Origin: Aristolochia californica
Taxonomy: Eukaryota > Streptophyta > Magnoliopsida > Piperales > Aristolochiaceae
Length of the DNA: 64,000 nucleotides
Assembly: GCA_029961685.1 (NCBI GenBank)
Contig: JARWKL010000005.1
Coordinates: forward strand, 11,436,164-11,500,163
Direction: 5' to 3'
Positions 52,500 to 62,200 of this stretch are shown here, in pieces (position 1 is the first letter of the stretch; each line of letters begins with the position of its first letter). The translations under genes were made by a program, and so were the position numbers. The notes under the pieces are model-generated. The model saw nothing but the letters and a program-made list of their open reading frames with translations, had not been told where the DNA came from and ran no database searches.

Positions 52500-53390
52500 C
52501 GTAGTAATTAGGTTATTTCGGGTGGTTGCACTGCTGGAAAGGTCACCTAAGGTGATGTGTTATGCCTCCATTGCCAAGTAGTGATAGTGTTCCAATCCCC
52601 TTGCCAAGCTGTCCTTTGATTTTTGACTTTTGTCTTGTTTCCAATGCTCGAGCCAAATTAGCAGGTGCGTGGAGCTCCACCTCTAACCTTAAGGACTAAT
52701 TAAGGCCTGCTGTAAATAAATTGACCTGCTGGTCTACACGAACCATCCGGCTGGCTAGGACCAATTTTTCTTGGAACTATTTTTGAAATAGTTCCACTGG
52801 GCTAGTCTGTCTTAACAACACCAAGTCCCCAACCAGGTTGTTGTGTGCTAGAGGACCGAACCATATAGTGCATAATTCTTTGAACTCTTCCCAATGCAGC
52901 ACCAATCTGTCCAAGTTGATTTGATGAAACCAAAGTTGTGCTTCATCGAGCATCTGGAGGTGGCCAGTCCCACCTTATCAATTTCTGTTGTTCTTTGACG
53001 GAGAATTTTTTTTTTGAACCTATGTTATCAAATCAAGGGTTCGGCTGACCTCGTCAAAGTAGGAAAATCCAATTTTGTATACCTGGGTACGGTGCCTCCT
53101 CCCTGGTTGAAATTTCCAGTCTGTGCAGGGAAACCAGTGCACCCTGCAAACTGGTCCCCCCCTCTGTTTTGCAAGTTGTCCTCTCCTCTTTGTTCTGGGG
53201 TTGAGTTTCTTCTGGCCGGAATATTCCCCAGCATACCTGAGAGTCTGTCGATCTGGAGATTCATATTTGGGACTTGTTCTAATTTCTACATGATTTGAGC
53301 AAACCTTCTCTCATTTTCTGCTTGTGCCTCTACCAGGTCATTCTGCCCTCTGATCTCTAAGTCTCTTAACTCACCAATTCTGGAATCCCA
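52500..53390 (-). pseudogene. Gypsy F gag
   Basis: The frame 53264-53028 reads 'NLQIDRLSGMLGNIPARRNS' and 'GGGTVPRYTKLDFPTLTRSA', then breaks. Lower down, three-frame reading gives 'MLDEAQLWFHQ', 'ELCTIWFGPL' and 'RMVRVDQQVNLF', matching gypsy A. The zinc-knuckle region (about 52500-52550) is degraded. Confidence 0.78.
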
Positions 53391-53397
53391 GTGTTAT

Positions 53398-53717
53398 CCT
53401 GTCTTGATACCAAGTTGTTGTGGTCCCTTGCCATGGATCTAGTACCTCGGTATGGAATTGGTGAATCCATATTTTGAAGGATGAATTCAGCATTGGAAGG
53501 TGTTGCTGCTCTCTGTCAAGAGGTATATGAACCTCTTGTTGTTCTCAAAAAAGAGGTTGTGAGACCTCTTGCTGCTCACAAAAAGAGAGGTTGAGAAATC
53601 TGTTGCTGTTCACGGAAAAGAACTTGAGAGACCTCTTTGCTCTCGGTAATGGATTATGGAAAAAGAGAAATCGGAAAAGGGTAAGAGAGAAGTTTAGATT
53701 CAAGAGGGAATCTGGAC
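53398..53717 (-). repeat. Gypsy F primer site and partial 5' LTR
   Basis: 'gtcttgatacca' (53399-53410) is a decayed complement of TGGTATCAGAGC. The LTR end 'tgttgtggtcccttgccatg' at 53414 adjoins it. The LTR holds four decayed 'gagacctcttgctgctc' units and is cut at 53717. Confidence 0.75.
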
Positions 53718-53946
53718 TGTTGAATTTATGGAAAAGTGAAATACTTCATTGACATCGATAACTTGTCGTAATCAGAGTACATGAACCTCTATGTATAATA
53801 GAGGAAGGTAGTAGAGTCCAATTACAATAAAACTACCCTCGTCCCAATTACACTCAAACTCTAACACTTAAAGATAAGTTCTAACATAATTAAATAACTC
53901 AATATAGATAAAAAGACAAACATAACTCAAACTAAAACTCTTCTTT
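53718..53946 (-). repeat. LARD LTR fragment b
   Basis: Complement of the last about 229 bases of the LARD LTR ('tgttgaatttatggaaaagt' to 'cttctttgacgtgac'). It ends abruptly against gypsy H protease sequence. With fragment a it marks the edges of the inverted segment. Confidence 0.88.
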
Positions 53947-54830
53947 GACGTGACAATTTGATGCAGAATTTCTTATCATTCCTCTAGCCAGATTCGATAT
54001 GGTTCTCAGAACTAAATGGCTGCAAACGTTGGGACCAATTTTGTTGGATTTCACCGCTTTGACCATGAGCTTTGAGTTGGCAGGCCACCAGTTCACTTTA
54101 CAGGGGCGCAAGGCAGAAGTTCAGCCACAATTACATGTACTCCAGCAACAGAATCATCAGCGTACTACCTTATGAAATTTGTTGGATGACTATACCGATA
54201 TTTTCCAGGAACCTATAGGCCTTCCACCTTTGAGACAATGTGACCACATAATTTGTTTGAAGGCTGGCTCCGAGGTGGTGGTTGTACGGCCCTATCGCTA
54301 CCCCCATTTGTAAAAGGATGAAATCGAAAAGCAATGTAAACTAATACTCGAACAAGGCCTCATCTGAAGGAGTACGTCCCCTTTCTCTTCTCCTGTCTTA
54401 CTAGTCAAGAAACATGACAATACTTGGAGATTTTGTGTGGATTATCGAGAATTAAATGCCAAGATTATCACGGACAAGTTTCCTATTCCGGTAGTCGATG
54501 AGTTATTAGATGAACTACATGGGGCTCAGTTTTTCACCAAGTTGGACTTGCGTTCGGGGTATCATCAAGTCCGTATGCATCCTCCAGATATTTAGAAAAC
54601 AACATTCCGTACTCATCACGGACACTTTGAATTTATCGTCATGCCATTTGGACTCTCCAATGCACCTTCTATGTTTTGGTTGTTAATGAATGAGGTATTT
54701 ACTGACTATCTCAGAAAGTTTGTTCTCGTATTCTTTGATGACATCTTAATTTTCAGCAAGTCATGATCTCAACATTTAGAACATTTACACCTAGTTTTCC
54801 AACTTATTCATGCCCATCGGCTTTACTAAA
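53947..54830 (+). pseudogene. Gypsy H protease end and reverse transcriptase
   Basis: It starts 'AEFLIIPLARFDMVLRTKWL', then a stop after 'NHQRTTL'. RT follows: 'PIGLPPLRQCDHIICLKAGS', a stop, '[20 protein letters not shown]', '[20 protein letters not shown]', '[20 protein letters not shown]' (first catalytic Asp), a stop, '[20 protein letters not shown]', and the active site '[13 protein letters not shown]' with both Asp residues. About five in-frame stops and no large deletions. Catalytic motifs are intact even though the frame is not. Confidence 0.9.
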
Positions 54831-54832
54831 AA

Positions 54833-55603
54833 ATGACCAAGTGTACATTTGGGAGCCAACAGGTCACTTATGTGGGGCACATTATTACAGCATTAGGGGT
54901 TACAGTGGAACCGACAACAATTGAAGCTATTACACAGTGGCCTGCACCAAACACCATTTCAACTTTAAGGGGTTTTTTGGGCTTATTTGGATATTATAGA
55001 AAGTTCATTCCAAATTATGCGGCACTCACAACACCTTTATCCAATCTTCTACCTCTCAATGCCTTCCATTGGAGTGAAGAGACGAGCACAACCTTCCAAA
55101 CTCTTAAGACAACACTAGCCACTACTCCTGTATTACAATTACCTAATTTTGAGGAGATCTTCGTTGTAGAATGTGATGCCTCCAGAGAAGGTATAGGGGC
55201 AGTGTTGCAACAAGCAAACCATCCAATTGCCTATTTCAGCCGACAACTTCCCCTCCACCAGCACAAATTACCAGCATATGAACGTGAACTTATTAGTCTA
55301 GCGAAGGCAGTACGCAATTGGCGACCTTATTTATGGGGTCGATATTTTATCATCCACATTGACCTTTACAGTTTGAAATATTTCCTAGATCAGTGCATTT
55401 CCACTTCCCCTCAACAGCAGTGGATATGTAAATTACTGGGATTTGATTTCAAGGTGGAACATAAGGCAGGTAGATTGAATACAGTAGCTGATGCTCTCTC
55501 ACGTAGATCTGAAGCTTCAACGCAATTGAGTGCCATCAGTCATCCCACACTTATACTGTTGGACTCTATCAAGACAGCACACAACACCATAGAGGAATTG
55601 TAG
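54833..55603 (+). CDS. Gypsy H RT thumb and RNase H, open frame
   Basis: An uninterrupted 256-codon frame: RT thumb ('KCTFGSQQVTYVGHIITALG', 'LRGFLGLFGYYRKFIPNYAA'), then the RNase H domain with first Asp in 'VVECDASREGIGAVLQQ', Glu in 'YERELISLAKAVRNW', and 'FIIHIDLYSLKYFLDQ', where the usual T-D-H reads I-D-L. It ends with 'FDFKVEHKAGRLNTVADALS' and a short linker. It starts just after a stop in the RT, so the ATG is internal to the original polyprotein. Confidence 0.88.
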   Translation: MTKCTFGSQQVTYVGHIITALGVTVEPTTIEAITQWPAPNTISTLRGFLGLFGYYRKFIPNYAALTTPLSNLLPLNAFHWSEETSTTFQTLKTTLATTPVLQLPNFEEIFVVECDASREGIGAVLQQANHPIAYFSRQLPLHQHKLPAYERELISLAKAVRNWRPYLWGRYFIIHIDLYSLKYFLDQCISTSPQQQWICKLLGFDFKVEHKAGRLNTVADALSRRSEASTQLSAISHPTLILLDSIKTAHNTIEEL

Positions 55604-56381
55604 GAATTATATCAGAACATTACAACTGAAAAAATGGCCTCACATTGGACCATAAGTGACAACATCATTCTCTATAAGCGACACATTTATTTGCCTCCAT
55701 TGTCTCCTCTGATTGCCACCGTGTTGTCAGCTTATCATAACAGCTATCATGAAGGAATTCAGAAAACATTACTTGGATCATACGAGATTTTTATTGGGAA
55801 AGTATGAAATCCTCTATTACTTCCTATGTAGCTGCATGTCATGTGTGTCAGTGTAACAAGGCAGAGCATTTAAGCCCTGCCGGGGTGCTGCAACCACTCC
55901 AGCTTCCCACACAGGTTTGGTCAGATATATCTATGGATTTTATTGAAAGTCTTCCGAAGTCTTCTGGGAAATCTACCCTTCTTGTGGTCGTGGGCAGATT
56001 CTCAAAGTATGGCCACTTCATTCCTTTGGAACACCCTTACACAACGGCATCAGTAGCAAAGATATTTTTTACCCACATTGTTCGCCTACACGGCATTCCG
56101 AAGTTAATTGTCAGTGATAGGGATGTCATCTTCACCAATCAATTTTGGCGTGATCTTTTCCACCTATGCGGCACCAAATTAAATTAATTTTATTTAGCAT
56201 ATCATCATCAATCAGATGGCCAGACAGAAGTGCTGAACCACACTATACAGTGTTTGGAGGGAGACCATCCAAAAGAATGAGTAGAATGTATTCCTTGGGC
56301 TGAGTATTCCTACAATACCTCCTTCCACACGGCCTTACAGGAGACACCGTTCCGAATTGTATATGGCAGGGATCCCCCCCG
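55604..56381 (+). pseudogene. Gypsy H integrase, N-terminal and core part
   Basis: The zinc domain is split by a shift: 'SAYHNSYHEGIQKTL' then frame 55804-56187 with 'YVAACHVCQCNKAEHLSPAG'. The core has 'WSDISMDFIESLPKSSGKST' (first Asp), 'RFSKYGHFIPLEHPYTTASV' and 'IPKLIVSDRDVIFTNQFWRD' (second Asp). After a stop at 56185, 'SDGQTEVLNH' has the Glu. It continues to 'TPFRIVYGRDPP', where gypsy G is inserted at 56381. It resumes at 59513. Confidence 0.88.
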
Positions 56382-56825
56382 TGTTATGGACTCCATAGCA
56401 TCACGAGTTATCCATAGGCATAGGAATTAAATTATGTCAATTTACTTTTAATGTAGATTCATTTGGTTTGGTTTGGTTTACTTTGGTTTGGTTTGGTTTG
56501 GTTTAGATTTAATGTGGCATGAACCACTTGACCTATGGGTCTCTTTTGTAATTCCGTCCTCAACCCTATTTAGGGGGACGTCAAGGGAAGGAAAAAGGAA
56601 GCATTGAGAAAATTAGAGTAAACAGATCAGATTCTCCCTCAGAGGCCTAGGTTGGATTCTCCCTTTGAGGTCCAGGTCGAGCATCCTTCAAAGCTTACCC
56701 ATTCTATTCGATTTCCATCATTCCACGTTCAAAAAACAAGGATCCTCTTCCAACGTCAAGAACCAATATGGAGGGAAGAGAGGAAAGAATGGTGACTCGA
56801 TCCATGGCTCAGGAAGAACCTAACA
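56382..56825 (+). repeat. Gypsy G 5' LTR
   Basis: 444 bases, TGTTATGGACTCCATAGC to CCTAACA. It contains an expanded GGTTT-type microsatellite (about 56460-56508), shorter in the 3' LTR. Confidence 0.92.
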
Positions 56826-56828
56826 TCT

Positions 56829-56840
56829 TGGTATCAGACA
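56829..56840 (+). promoter_or_regulatory. Gypsy G primer-binding site
   Basis: TGGTATCAGACA; ten of twelve bases match TGGTATCAGAGC. Confidence 0.85.
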
Positions 56841-56883
56841 GGTCTACCCTTGGGGATTCCTCTTCCCCTGAGGATTTGAGGCA

Positions 56884-57310
56884 ATGAGTGGAAGATAATA
56901 GGCAGAGGATAGATCTTCAGGCTCAATCCCTGGAAGAAGTGCATTAGACAACCTCTGACCTGTGTGAGGCCATAAAATCCATGGATGCCGCCATCCAAGC
57001 TCTCCTCCGGCGACAGGATGACATTGGTACACGAGGACAACCTCCGGCAGCCTACTCTCCACCGACCGACCACCATCAATTCCACCCACCACCTCCCCCA
57101 CCACCACCAATGTGTCACCATAATCCCCACATGGGGCCTGCCGCTCAGGGACCAAATACGGTTCCCAGGTATTTAAAACTAGACTTTCCTACGTATGATG
57201 GGTCTAAGGACCCCTTGATTTGGTTAACCAAGTGTGATCAGTTCTTTTATCATAAAAAAAACACATGCGGATGAGAAAGTTTATTTGGCCGCCTACCACA
57301 TGCTCGATGA
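56884..57310 (+). pseudogene. Gypsy G gag, truncated
   Basis: Frame 56981-57274 reads 'MDAAIQALLRRQDDIGT', a His/Pro-rich linker with an eight-proline run, and the family blocks 'NTVPRYLKLDFPTYDGSKDP' and 'LIWLTKCDQFFYHKKN'. An A-run near 57250 causes a shift into frame 57234, 'VYLAAYHMLDEAQ', the capsid helix. There the sequence jumps to RNase H. Two thirds of gag, including the zinc knuckle, are missing. Confidence 0.85.
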
Positions 57311-57680
57311 AGCGCAGAGGCCTTATCATCCACCCCAGTTTTTGCAGCTACACCAACAGGGACACCCGATTGCTTATTTTAGCCGCCAACTTGGCCAGCA
57401 CCACCACAAGTTAGCAGCTTATGAGAGGGAACTGATCGGATTAGCGAAAGCCATACAGCATTGGCGGCCTTATCTCTGGGGACGTCCATTTCTGATTCGC
57501 ACTGATCATTGCAGCCTCAAGTATCTGCTGGAGCAGCGCCTCACTACCTCACCGCAGCAGCATTGGTTAAGTAAACTTATGGGGTTTGACTTTACTGTAG
57601 AGTATATACCTGGGAGTTTGAATGTAGGGGTTGATGCTTTATCTCGCCGGGACATTCCAGAGCCGAAATTACATGCATAA
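57311..57680 (+). pseudogene. Gypsy G RNase H fused to the gag remnant
   Basis: After 'MLDEAQ' the 148-codon frame continues 'HPIAYFSRQLGQHHHKLAAY', 'ERELIGLAKAIQHWRPYLWG', 'FLIRTDHCSLKYLLEQRLTT' and 'VEYIPGSLNVGVDALSRRD'. Glu and the third Asp of RNase H remain. The first Asp lies in the deleted part, so the domain is incomplete. The fusion keeps one open frame from capsid helix to RNase H. Confidence 0.88.
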
Positions 57681-57946
57681 GTCAGCCAAGAGCTCTCTTG
57701 TTAGATTCTATATGGGAACAGGCACAACAGTACCCGGACATTATCACTTTATATCATGAGATCCAGTAGGGGACAACGGCCACACATTGGACGGTTCAGG
57801 ACAATCTAGTCCTCTACAAAAATAGAATCTTTCTACACCACACGTCCCCATGGATTCACAACATTTTAGCCTCCTTCCATGACAGTACACATGAGGGCCG
57901 AAAAAAAACATATTTCTGGATAAGTCGAGAATTTTATTGGAGGGGC

Positions 57947-58966
57947 ATGAAGCGCAGTATAGCCGATTATGTGACGGCTTGTCAGATTTGTCAACGGAAT
58001 AAAGCTGAATCCTTAAGTCCAGCTGGGTTGCTCCAACCACTTCAGCTGCCATCACAGGTCTGGTCTAATATTTCCATGGACTTCATAGATGGACTTTCCT
58101 CTTGGTCAGGCAAATCCGTTATCTTTGTAGTGGTTGATCGTTTCTCAAAGTATGGCCACTTCATAGCTCTGGCTCATCCTTACATTGCAGCTCAAGTCAC
58201 TCAACTCTTTATGGATAATATTGTACGCTTACATGAGATGCCTAATTCCATTACCAGTGAAAGGGATGCCATCTTTACCAGTACATTCTGGAAAGAACTA
58301 TTCAAGCTACAGGGCACAACATTAGCATTCTCTTCAGCCTACCATCCGCAGACAGATGGTCAGACAGAGGTCATCAATAGGACAATTGAGATGTATCTTC
58401 GTTGTTTCATGGGGGACTCACCTAAACGGTGGGTTAAGTGGCTCGCCTGGGCTGAATTCTGTTACAACACCTCCTACCATAGTGCACTCGGAACAACCCC
58501 ATTCAAGGTAGTATATGGTAGAGACCCGCCCAACCTTTTATCATATGAACCGGGTGCATCCAAGGTCGCCACTTTGGACCAAGCATTAGCAAAAAGAGAC
58601 ACATTGCTCACTGAGGTGCGTTCTCATCTCCAGGAGGCACATCGTACTATGAAGTTGTATTATGACAAGAAGCATCGGGAAGTCTTCTTTTCTCCAGGAG
58701 ATTATATATGTCTGCATCTCCAACACTACAGGCAGCTGTCACTGACAGCCTCCAAAAGCCACAAACTCTCTCTGAAGTATTATGGTCCCTTTCAGGTTAT
58801 AGACCGCATTGGTACAGTTGTCTACCGCTTGCAGCTTCCGCCAGAGGCTAGGATTCACAATGTGTTTCATGTATCCCAATTGAAGGCCTTCCAAGGTGAC
58901 TCTCCCTTGCTGAACACACCTCTGCCCCCACTACATGAAGGACATGTCCTTTCTACTCCAGCATAG
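57947..58966 (+). CDS. Gypsy G integrase, intact 339-codon frame
   Basis: This is the longest gypsy frame in the window. It begins within the zinc domain ('YVTACQICQRNKAESLSPAG'; the His pair lies upstream in another frame around 57870-57900). The catalytic core has first Asp in 'WSNISMDFIDGLSSWSGKSV', second in 'SITSERDAIFTSTFWKELFK' and Glu in 'YHPQTDGQTEVINRTIEMYL', a complete DDE set. It continues with 'AEFCYNTSYHSALGTTPFKV', the 'YYDKKHREVFFSPGDYICLH' and 'HKLSLKYYGPFQVIDRIGTV' GPY/F block, and 'PPEARIHNVFHVSQLKAFQG'. After the TAG (58964), chromodomain-like 'ILVQWADADPSDTT' and 'YFELEDKLFL' follow in another segment before the LTR. Confidence 0.92.
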   Translation: MKRSIADYVTACQICQRNKAESLSPAGLLQPLQLPSQVWSNISMDFIDGLSSWSGKSVIFVVVDRFSKYGHFIALAHPYIAAQVTQLFMDNIVRLHEMPNSITSERDAIFTSTFWKELFKLQGTTLAFSSAYHPQTDGQTEVINRTIEMYLRCFMGDSPKRWVKWLAWAEFCYNTSYHSALGTTPFKVVYGRDPPNLLSYEPGASKVATLDQALAKRDTLLTEVRSHLQEAHRTMKLYYDKKHREVFFSPGDYICLHLQHYRQLSLTASKSHKLSLKYYGPFQVIDRIGTVVYRLQLPPEARIHNVFHVSQLKAFQGDSPLLNTPLPPLHEGHVLSTPA

Positions 58967-59121
58967 GTATTACAAGCTCGCCGCATTCAGGGTGATTGGG
59001 AGATTCTAGTCCAATGGGCTGATGCTGATCCCAGTGACACAACAAGGGAGCCAGTAGCTGCGTTCCACACCCTCTACCCCTACTTCGAGCTTGAGGACAA
59101 GCTCTTTCTCCAGGAGGGGGG

Positions 59122-59512
59122 TGATTTTATGGAGTCCATAACATCACGAGTTATCCACATGCATTGGAATTAAATTATGTCAATTTACTTTTAATGTAAT
59201 TTCATTTGGTTTGGTTTGGTTTAGATATAATGTGGCGTGAACCACGTGAACCCTATTTAGGGGGACGTCAAGGGAAGGAAAAAGGATGCATTGAGAAAAT
59301 TATAGTAAACAGGTCAGATTCTCCCTCAGAGGTCTAGGTCAGATTCTCCCTTTGAGGTCCAGGTCGAGCTTCCTTCAAAGCCTACCCATTCTATTCGATT
59401 TCCATCATTCCACGTTCCAGAAACAAGAATCCTCTTCCAGCGTCCAAAACCAATATGGAGGGAAGAGAGGAAAGAAGGTTGACTCGATCCATGGCTTGGG
59501 AAGAACCTAACA
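59122..59512 (+). repeat. Gypsy G 3' LTR
   Basis: 391 bases starting TGATTTTATGGAGTCC, with a shorter GGTTT run than the 5' LTR and a deletion of about 35 bases before 'ccctatttagggggac'. Confidence 0.9.
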
Positions 59513-60105
59513 TCCCGTCCCCTTTCTTATGTTCAAGGGTCCACCCGAGTGGATGCAGTTGACAAAGCTCTCATTGATCGGGATCAGTTGTTGGCAGTTA
59601 CTCGAATGTGCCTATGGCAAGCCCAAGCAGGGATGAAAGAGTATTATGATCAAGGCCACCGAGACATTAAGTACAACCAAGGTGATTTTGTTTGGCTACA
59701 GCTCCAGCATTACCGCCAATCTTCTATGGCAGGCACTCGGCACAAGCTCTTGCCCAAATATTTTGGACCATTCCTCATTACTCAGCGGGTGGGTGAAGTC
59801 GCCTATAAACTCCAGCTTCCTCCCGATGGTGAGATCCACGATGTTTTCCATGTCTCTCTCCTCAAGCAATTCAAATATAGCGTCCCTCTTCACATTTCGT
59901 CTTTACCACCCATGGAAAATGGGCAGCTTTCTCTCATGCCAACCAAAATTTTAAACGCTTGTCAGAATCAGCAGCGCTGAGAAGTGTTAGTTCAATGGTC
60001 ACACTCTGACGCCACCAATGCAACTTGGGAGGACATTAATGTATGTCAGCAGGTCTACTCCACATTTGAGATTGCGGAAAACCTCGTTTTCAAGGAGGGG
60101 AGTGA
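59513..60105 (+). pseudogene. Gypsy H integrase C-terminus and chromodomain-like tail
   Basis: It resumes with 'PLSYVQGSTRVDAVDKAL' and frame 59549-59980: 'YYDQGHRDIKYNQGDFVWLQ', 'HKLLPKYFGPFLITQRVGEV', 'DGEIHDVFHVSLLKQF'. A stop at 59978 precedes 'EVLVQWSHSDATNATWEDIN' and 'YSTFEIAENLVFKEGSD', the chromodomain-like tail. The purine tract 'aaggaggggagtga' precedes the LTR. Confidence 0.9.
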
Positions 60106-60584
60106 TGTTGTGGACTCGATAGCGGGACGAGTAATCCAGAGGGGACGTGGACGAGTTGGTGACTTAGTGGAGCAGTGAAGGAGATTAGGCATTACATGTT
60201 TCGTTTATTTCTTATTTCATGAATTATAAGTAGGAAGGCCTCTAAGGGTATTATTGTAATAACTAAGATATCCGGCCTTGGCTTTAAGAGGCTATCGAAT
60301 GTAATGTGAGTAAGCAGAAATTATCAAGGATCATTGTTCTCCTTTGTGGAACCTAGGGTCGGTGTTCCCCTTGAGGAACCCAAGGTGCAGGACTCCCTTT
60401 GATGAGCCTAATTTCCTCCACTCCATTTGATTTCTCAATTCCCCTTCATTCCATTCCATTTATTTTCCTCCAATCATCAACATAGGTCGATTGAGCAGAG
60501 CAAGCCGACGTGGTTCTGATTCGGAATTGCAAGAAACTCTCTCCCATAGTCGAATTACTCGGTCTATGGTCAGAGACCACAACA
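60106..60584 (+). repeat. Gypsy E/H 3' LTR
   Basis: 479 bases, TGTTGTGGACTCGATAGC to GACCACAACA. It matches the inverted LTR at 48573-49052. The outer flank is ACTTA. Confidence 0.93.
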
Positions 60585-61563
60585 ACTTACCTCGGGTGGA
60601 TCCGACAACTCCACAGGTGAGGTGTTGGCCGGTGCTTCAAGGGGTTGAGTAATATCGACATTGAAAGGCACAAGTGGGCATGGAGTGGTAGGAGGAAACG
60701 TCAACCCTAGAGGAGCATCATGCGAGGAGTAGAAGGAGGTGTCCTCAAAGAAGGTCACATCCCGAGATACAAGCATTCTCCGAAGGGTAGGATTGTAACA
60801 GATATATCTTTTATGGGTGCGAGAGTGCCCCAAAAAAAATACACCTCGTAGAACGAGGATCAAATTTACTCTTTTGTGGGGAACTGACATGGACAAAACA
60901 TGTAAATAAAAAAACATTAAGAGCAAGAGAAAAGGGATCTTCACCATGAAATAAAACATAGTAAGGAGTTTTATTGCAAAGAACAAATGAAGGTAACCTA
61001 TTGATAAGAAAACAGGTCGTAAGTATAGCATGAGGCCAATAAAAGTAGGGTACCTTCATGGAGTAGAGGAGGCCTCGAGCAACTTCAAGAAGGTGACAAT
61101 TCTTTCTTTTTGCACATGATGTTTAATGGATAATCCCATTACCCTCACAAAATGATTGGAACTCACTAGATAAGGATTTGAATTTTCTTTCCAAATTGAG
61201 TCAACATCATAGCATGAAAGGTTTTAAAACTAGTAAGGATTCAAGATTGTTCTTTAAATAGAAATAACCAAGTGACTCGGGTAAAGTCATCCACAAATGT
61301 AACAAAGTATTTAACTTGAGAAATATTAGAGACACACAAGGGTTCCCATACATCAGAGTGTATTAAAGAAAAAGGAGCAACACTTGTAGTTGTAAGGTGA
61401 GGAGAATATGTACTCCTATGGTGTTTACTTAATCGACAAACCTCACAATTGAAAGTAGAAAGTGATTTTAATGAAGGAAGTAAATGTCGAAATGAAGATG
61501 TAGACGGATGGCCAAGCCAGTTGTGCAAAAGTTGAGCCTCAAATGTAGTGGATGATAGGGCAG
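60585..61563 (-). pseudogene. Copia J, integrase part
   Basis: Minus-strand frames: 61528-61241 has 'MHNWLGHPSTSSFRHLLPSL' and 'CEVCRLSKHHRSTYSPH' (zinc domain), then 'LIHSDVWEPLCVSNISQVKY' and 'FVTFVDDFTRVTWLFLF' (first catalytic Asp region). Frames 61059-60811 and 61031-60570 have 'VPYFYWPHAILTTCFLINRL', 'THKRYICYNPTLRRMLVSRD' and 'VTFFEDTSFYS'. It ends at 'ELSDPPEVS', where gypsy E/H was inserted. The protein continues at 49053 on the plus strand. Gypsy L's LTR truncates the other side. Confidence 0.88.
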
Positions 61564-61962
61564 TGTTATGGTCCTAGGTCATGGATCTAGTAACATGGCA
61601 CTAAGAAGGATAATCCACAGTTTAGAGAATGAGTTCTTCTCTGTCAAGATCAGCTTTGATTACGGAAAAAAGGAAAAGAGATAGAATCAGATTCATAAGG
61701 GAACCTGGACCTTTGGGTTCCTTGAGGAGAACTCAAAATGTTGTTTACGCTAAATCAAGACTTGCCTTTTCTCATTTCCTTTCCCTTTTAATTAGGGCTC
61801 ACAAATACAAGAGTTCATGAGGAAGAAATTACCGTTATGCCACTACGGATACACTTAATAATAAATTAAAATATAAATTGAAATAAAAGCAAATAACTCA
61901 ATAAATCATTGACTCAGCCACGACGCTTCTGAATGACTTGGCTTGCTATTGAGTCCACAACA
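61564..61962 (-). repeat. Gypsy L 3' LTR
   Basis: 399 bases, minus strand TGTTGTGGACTCAATAGC to GGACCATAACA. A purine tract ('ccagtgggagtaa' on the minus strand) adjoins it. It was inserted in copia J. Confidence 0.88.
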
Positions 61963-62200
61963 TTACTCCCACTGGAGAAAGAGCTTGTCCTCAAGCTCGA
62001 AGGTAGGATATGCTTGCCGAAACATCTCCACATCTTCCCAAGTAACATATGCGGCATCTATGTCAGCCCACTGGATGACACAACCAGTGTAAGCGCTTCA
62101 ATGTAGGACCACGGATGGAGAGTTTGTGGTATCCGAAGCCCTTCCTCTAATTCCCCCCTGTTGGCAGTATGTTCCACCTGAAAGGCAAAATTTGTTCCAC
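61963..62200 (-). pseudogene. Gypsy L chromodomain-like tail
   Basis: The minus strand reads 'CVIQWADIDAAYVTWEDVEM' and 'FRQAYPTFELEDKLFLQ' directly before the LTR, the gypsy integrase end. Upstream 'ELEEG' and 'IPQT' fit the linker before it. The rest of the integrase is missing; sequence changes to the host-derived piece by about 62200-62400. Confidence 0.85.

Larger units (their letters stand above)
50026..53717 (-). mobile_element. Gypsy F, truncated LTR retrotransposon
   Basis: The minus-strand order is partial LTR (53414-53717), primer site, gag, protease, RT, RNase H, integrase; it is cut in the integrase core at about 50025. The 3' LTR is absent. Borders are a LARD LTR fragment on the right and copia J on the left, so neither is a clean insertion end. 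Sequence blocks match gypsy A closely ('LLEQRLTTSPQQHWISKLMG', 'YAISQPRFLLLDLVKEEN'). Confidence 0.85.
56382..59512 (+). mobile_element. Gypsy G, internally deleted LTR retrotransposon
   Basis: LTRs at 56382-56825 and 59122-59512, primer site at 56829, purine tract 'ggaggggggt' before the 3' LTR. Flanks are ccccg and tcccg (one mismatch), lying in the gypsy H integrase, whose frame resumes after it. Internally a gag N-terminus joins directly to the end of RT/RNase H, deleting the zinc knuckle, protease and nearly all RT. The integrase is intact. Total 3.1 kb. Non-autonomous. Confidence 0.92.
53947..60584 (+). mobile_element. Gypsy H, 3' half of the element whose 5' half is E
   Basis: It runs from mid-protease through RT, RNase H and integrase to a chromodomain-like tail and 3' LTR (60106-60584). 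Gypsy G (56382-59512) is nested in its integrase. It lacks gag and 5' LTR, which are present in inverted orientation at 47786-49052. Evidence that E and H are one element: LTRs of 480 and 479 bases with the same sequence, complementary flanks TAAGT and ACTTA, and copia J sequence that is continuous across those flanks. Confidence 0.88.

Noticed and set aside
47664..53946. E and F read as one gypsy element on the minus strand
   Set aside because: F has its own primer site, LTR and gag, and E also has gag and a primer site, so two gags would be present. E pairs with H by LTR length, sequence and the TAAGT/ACTTA flanks.
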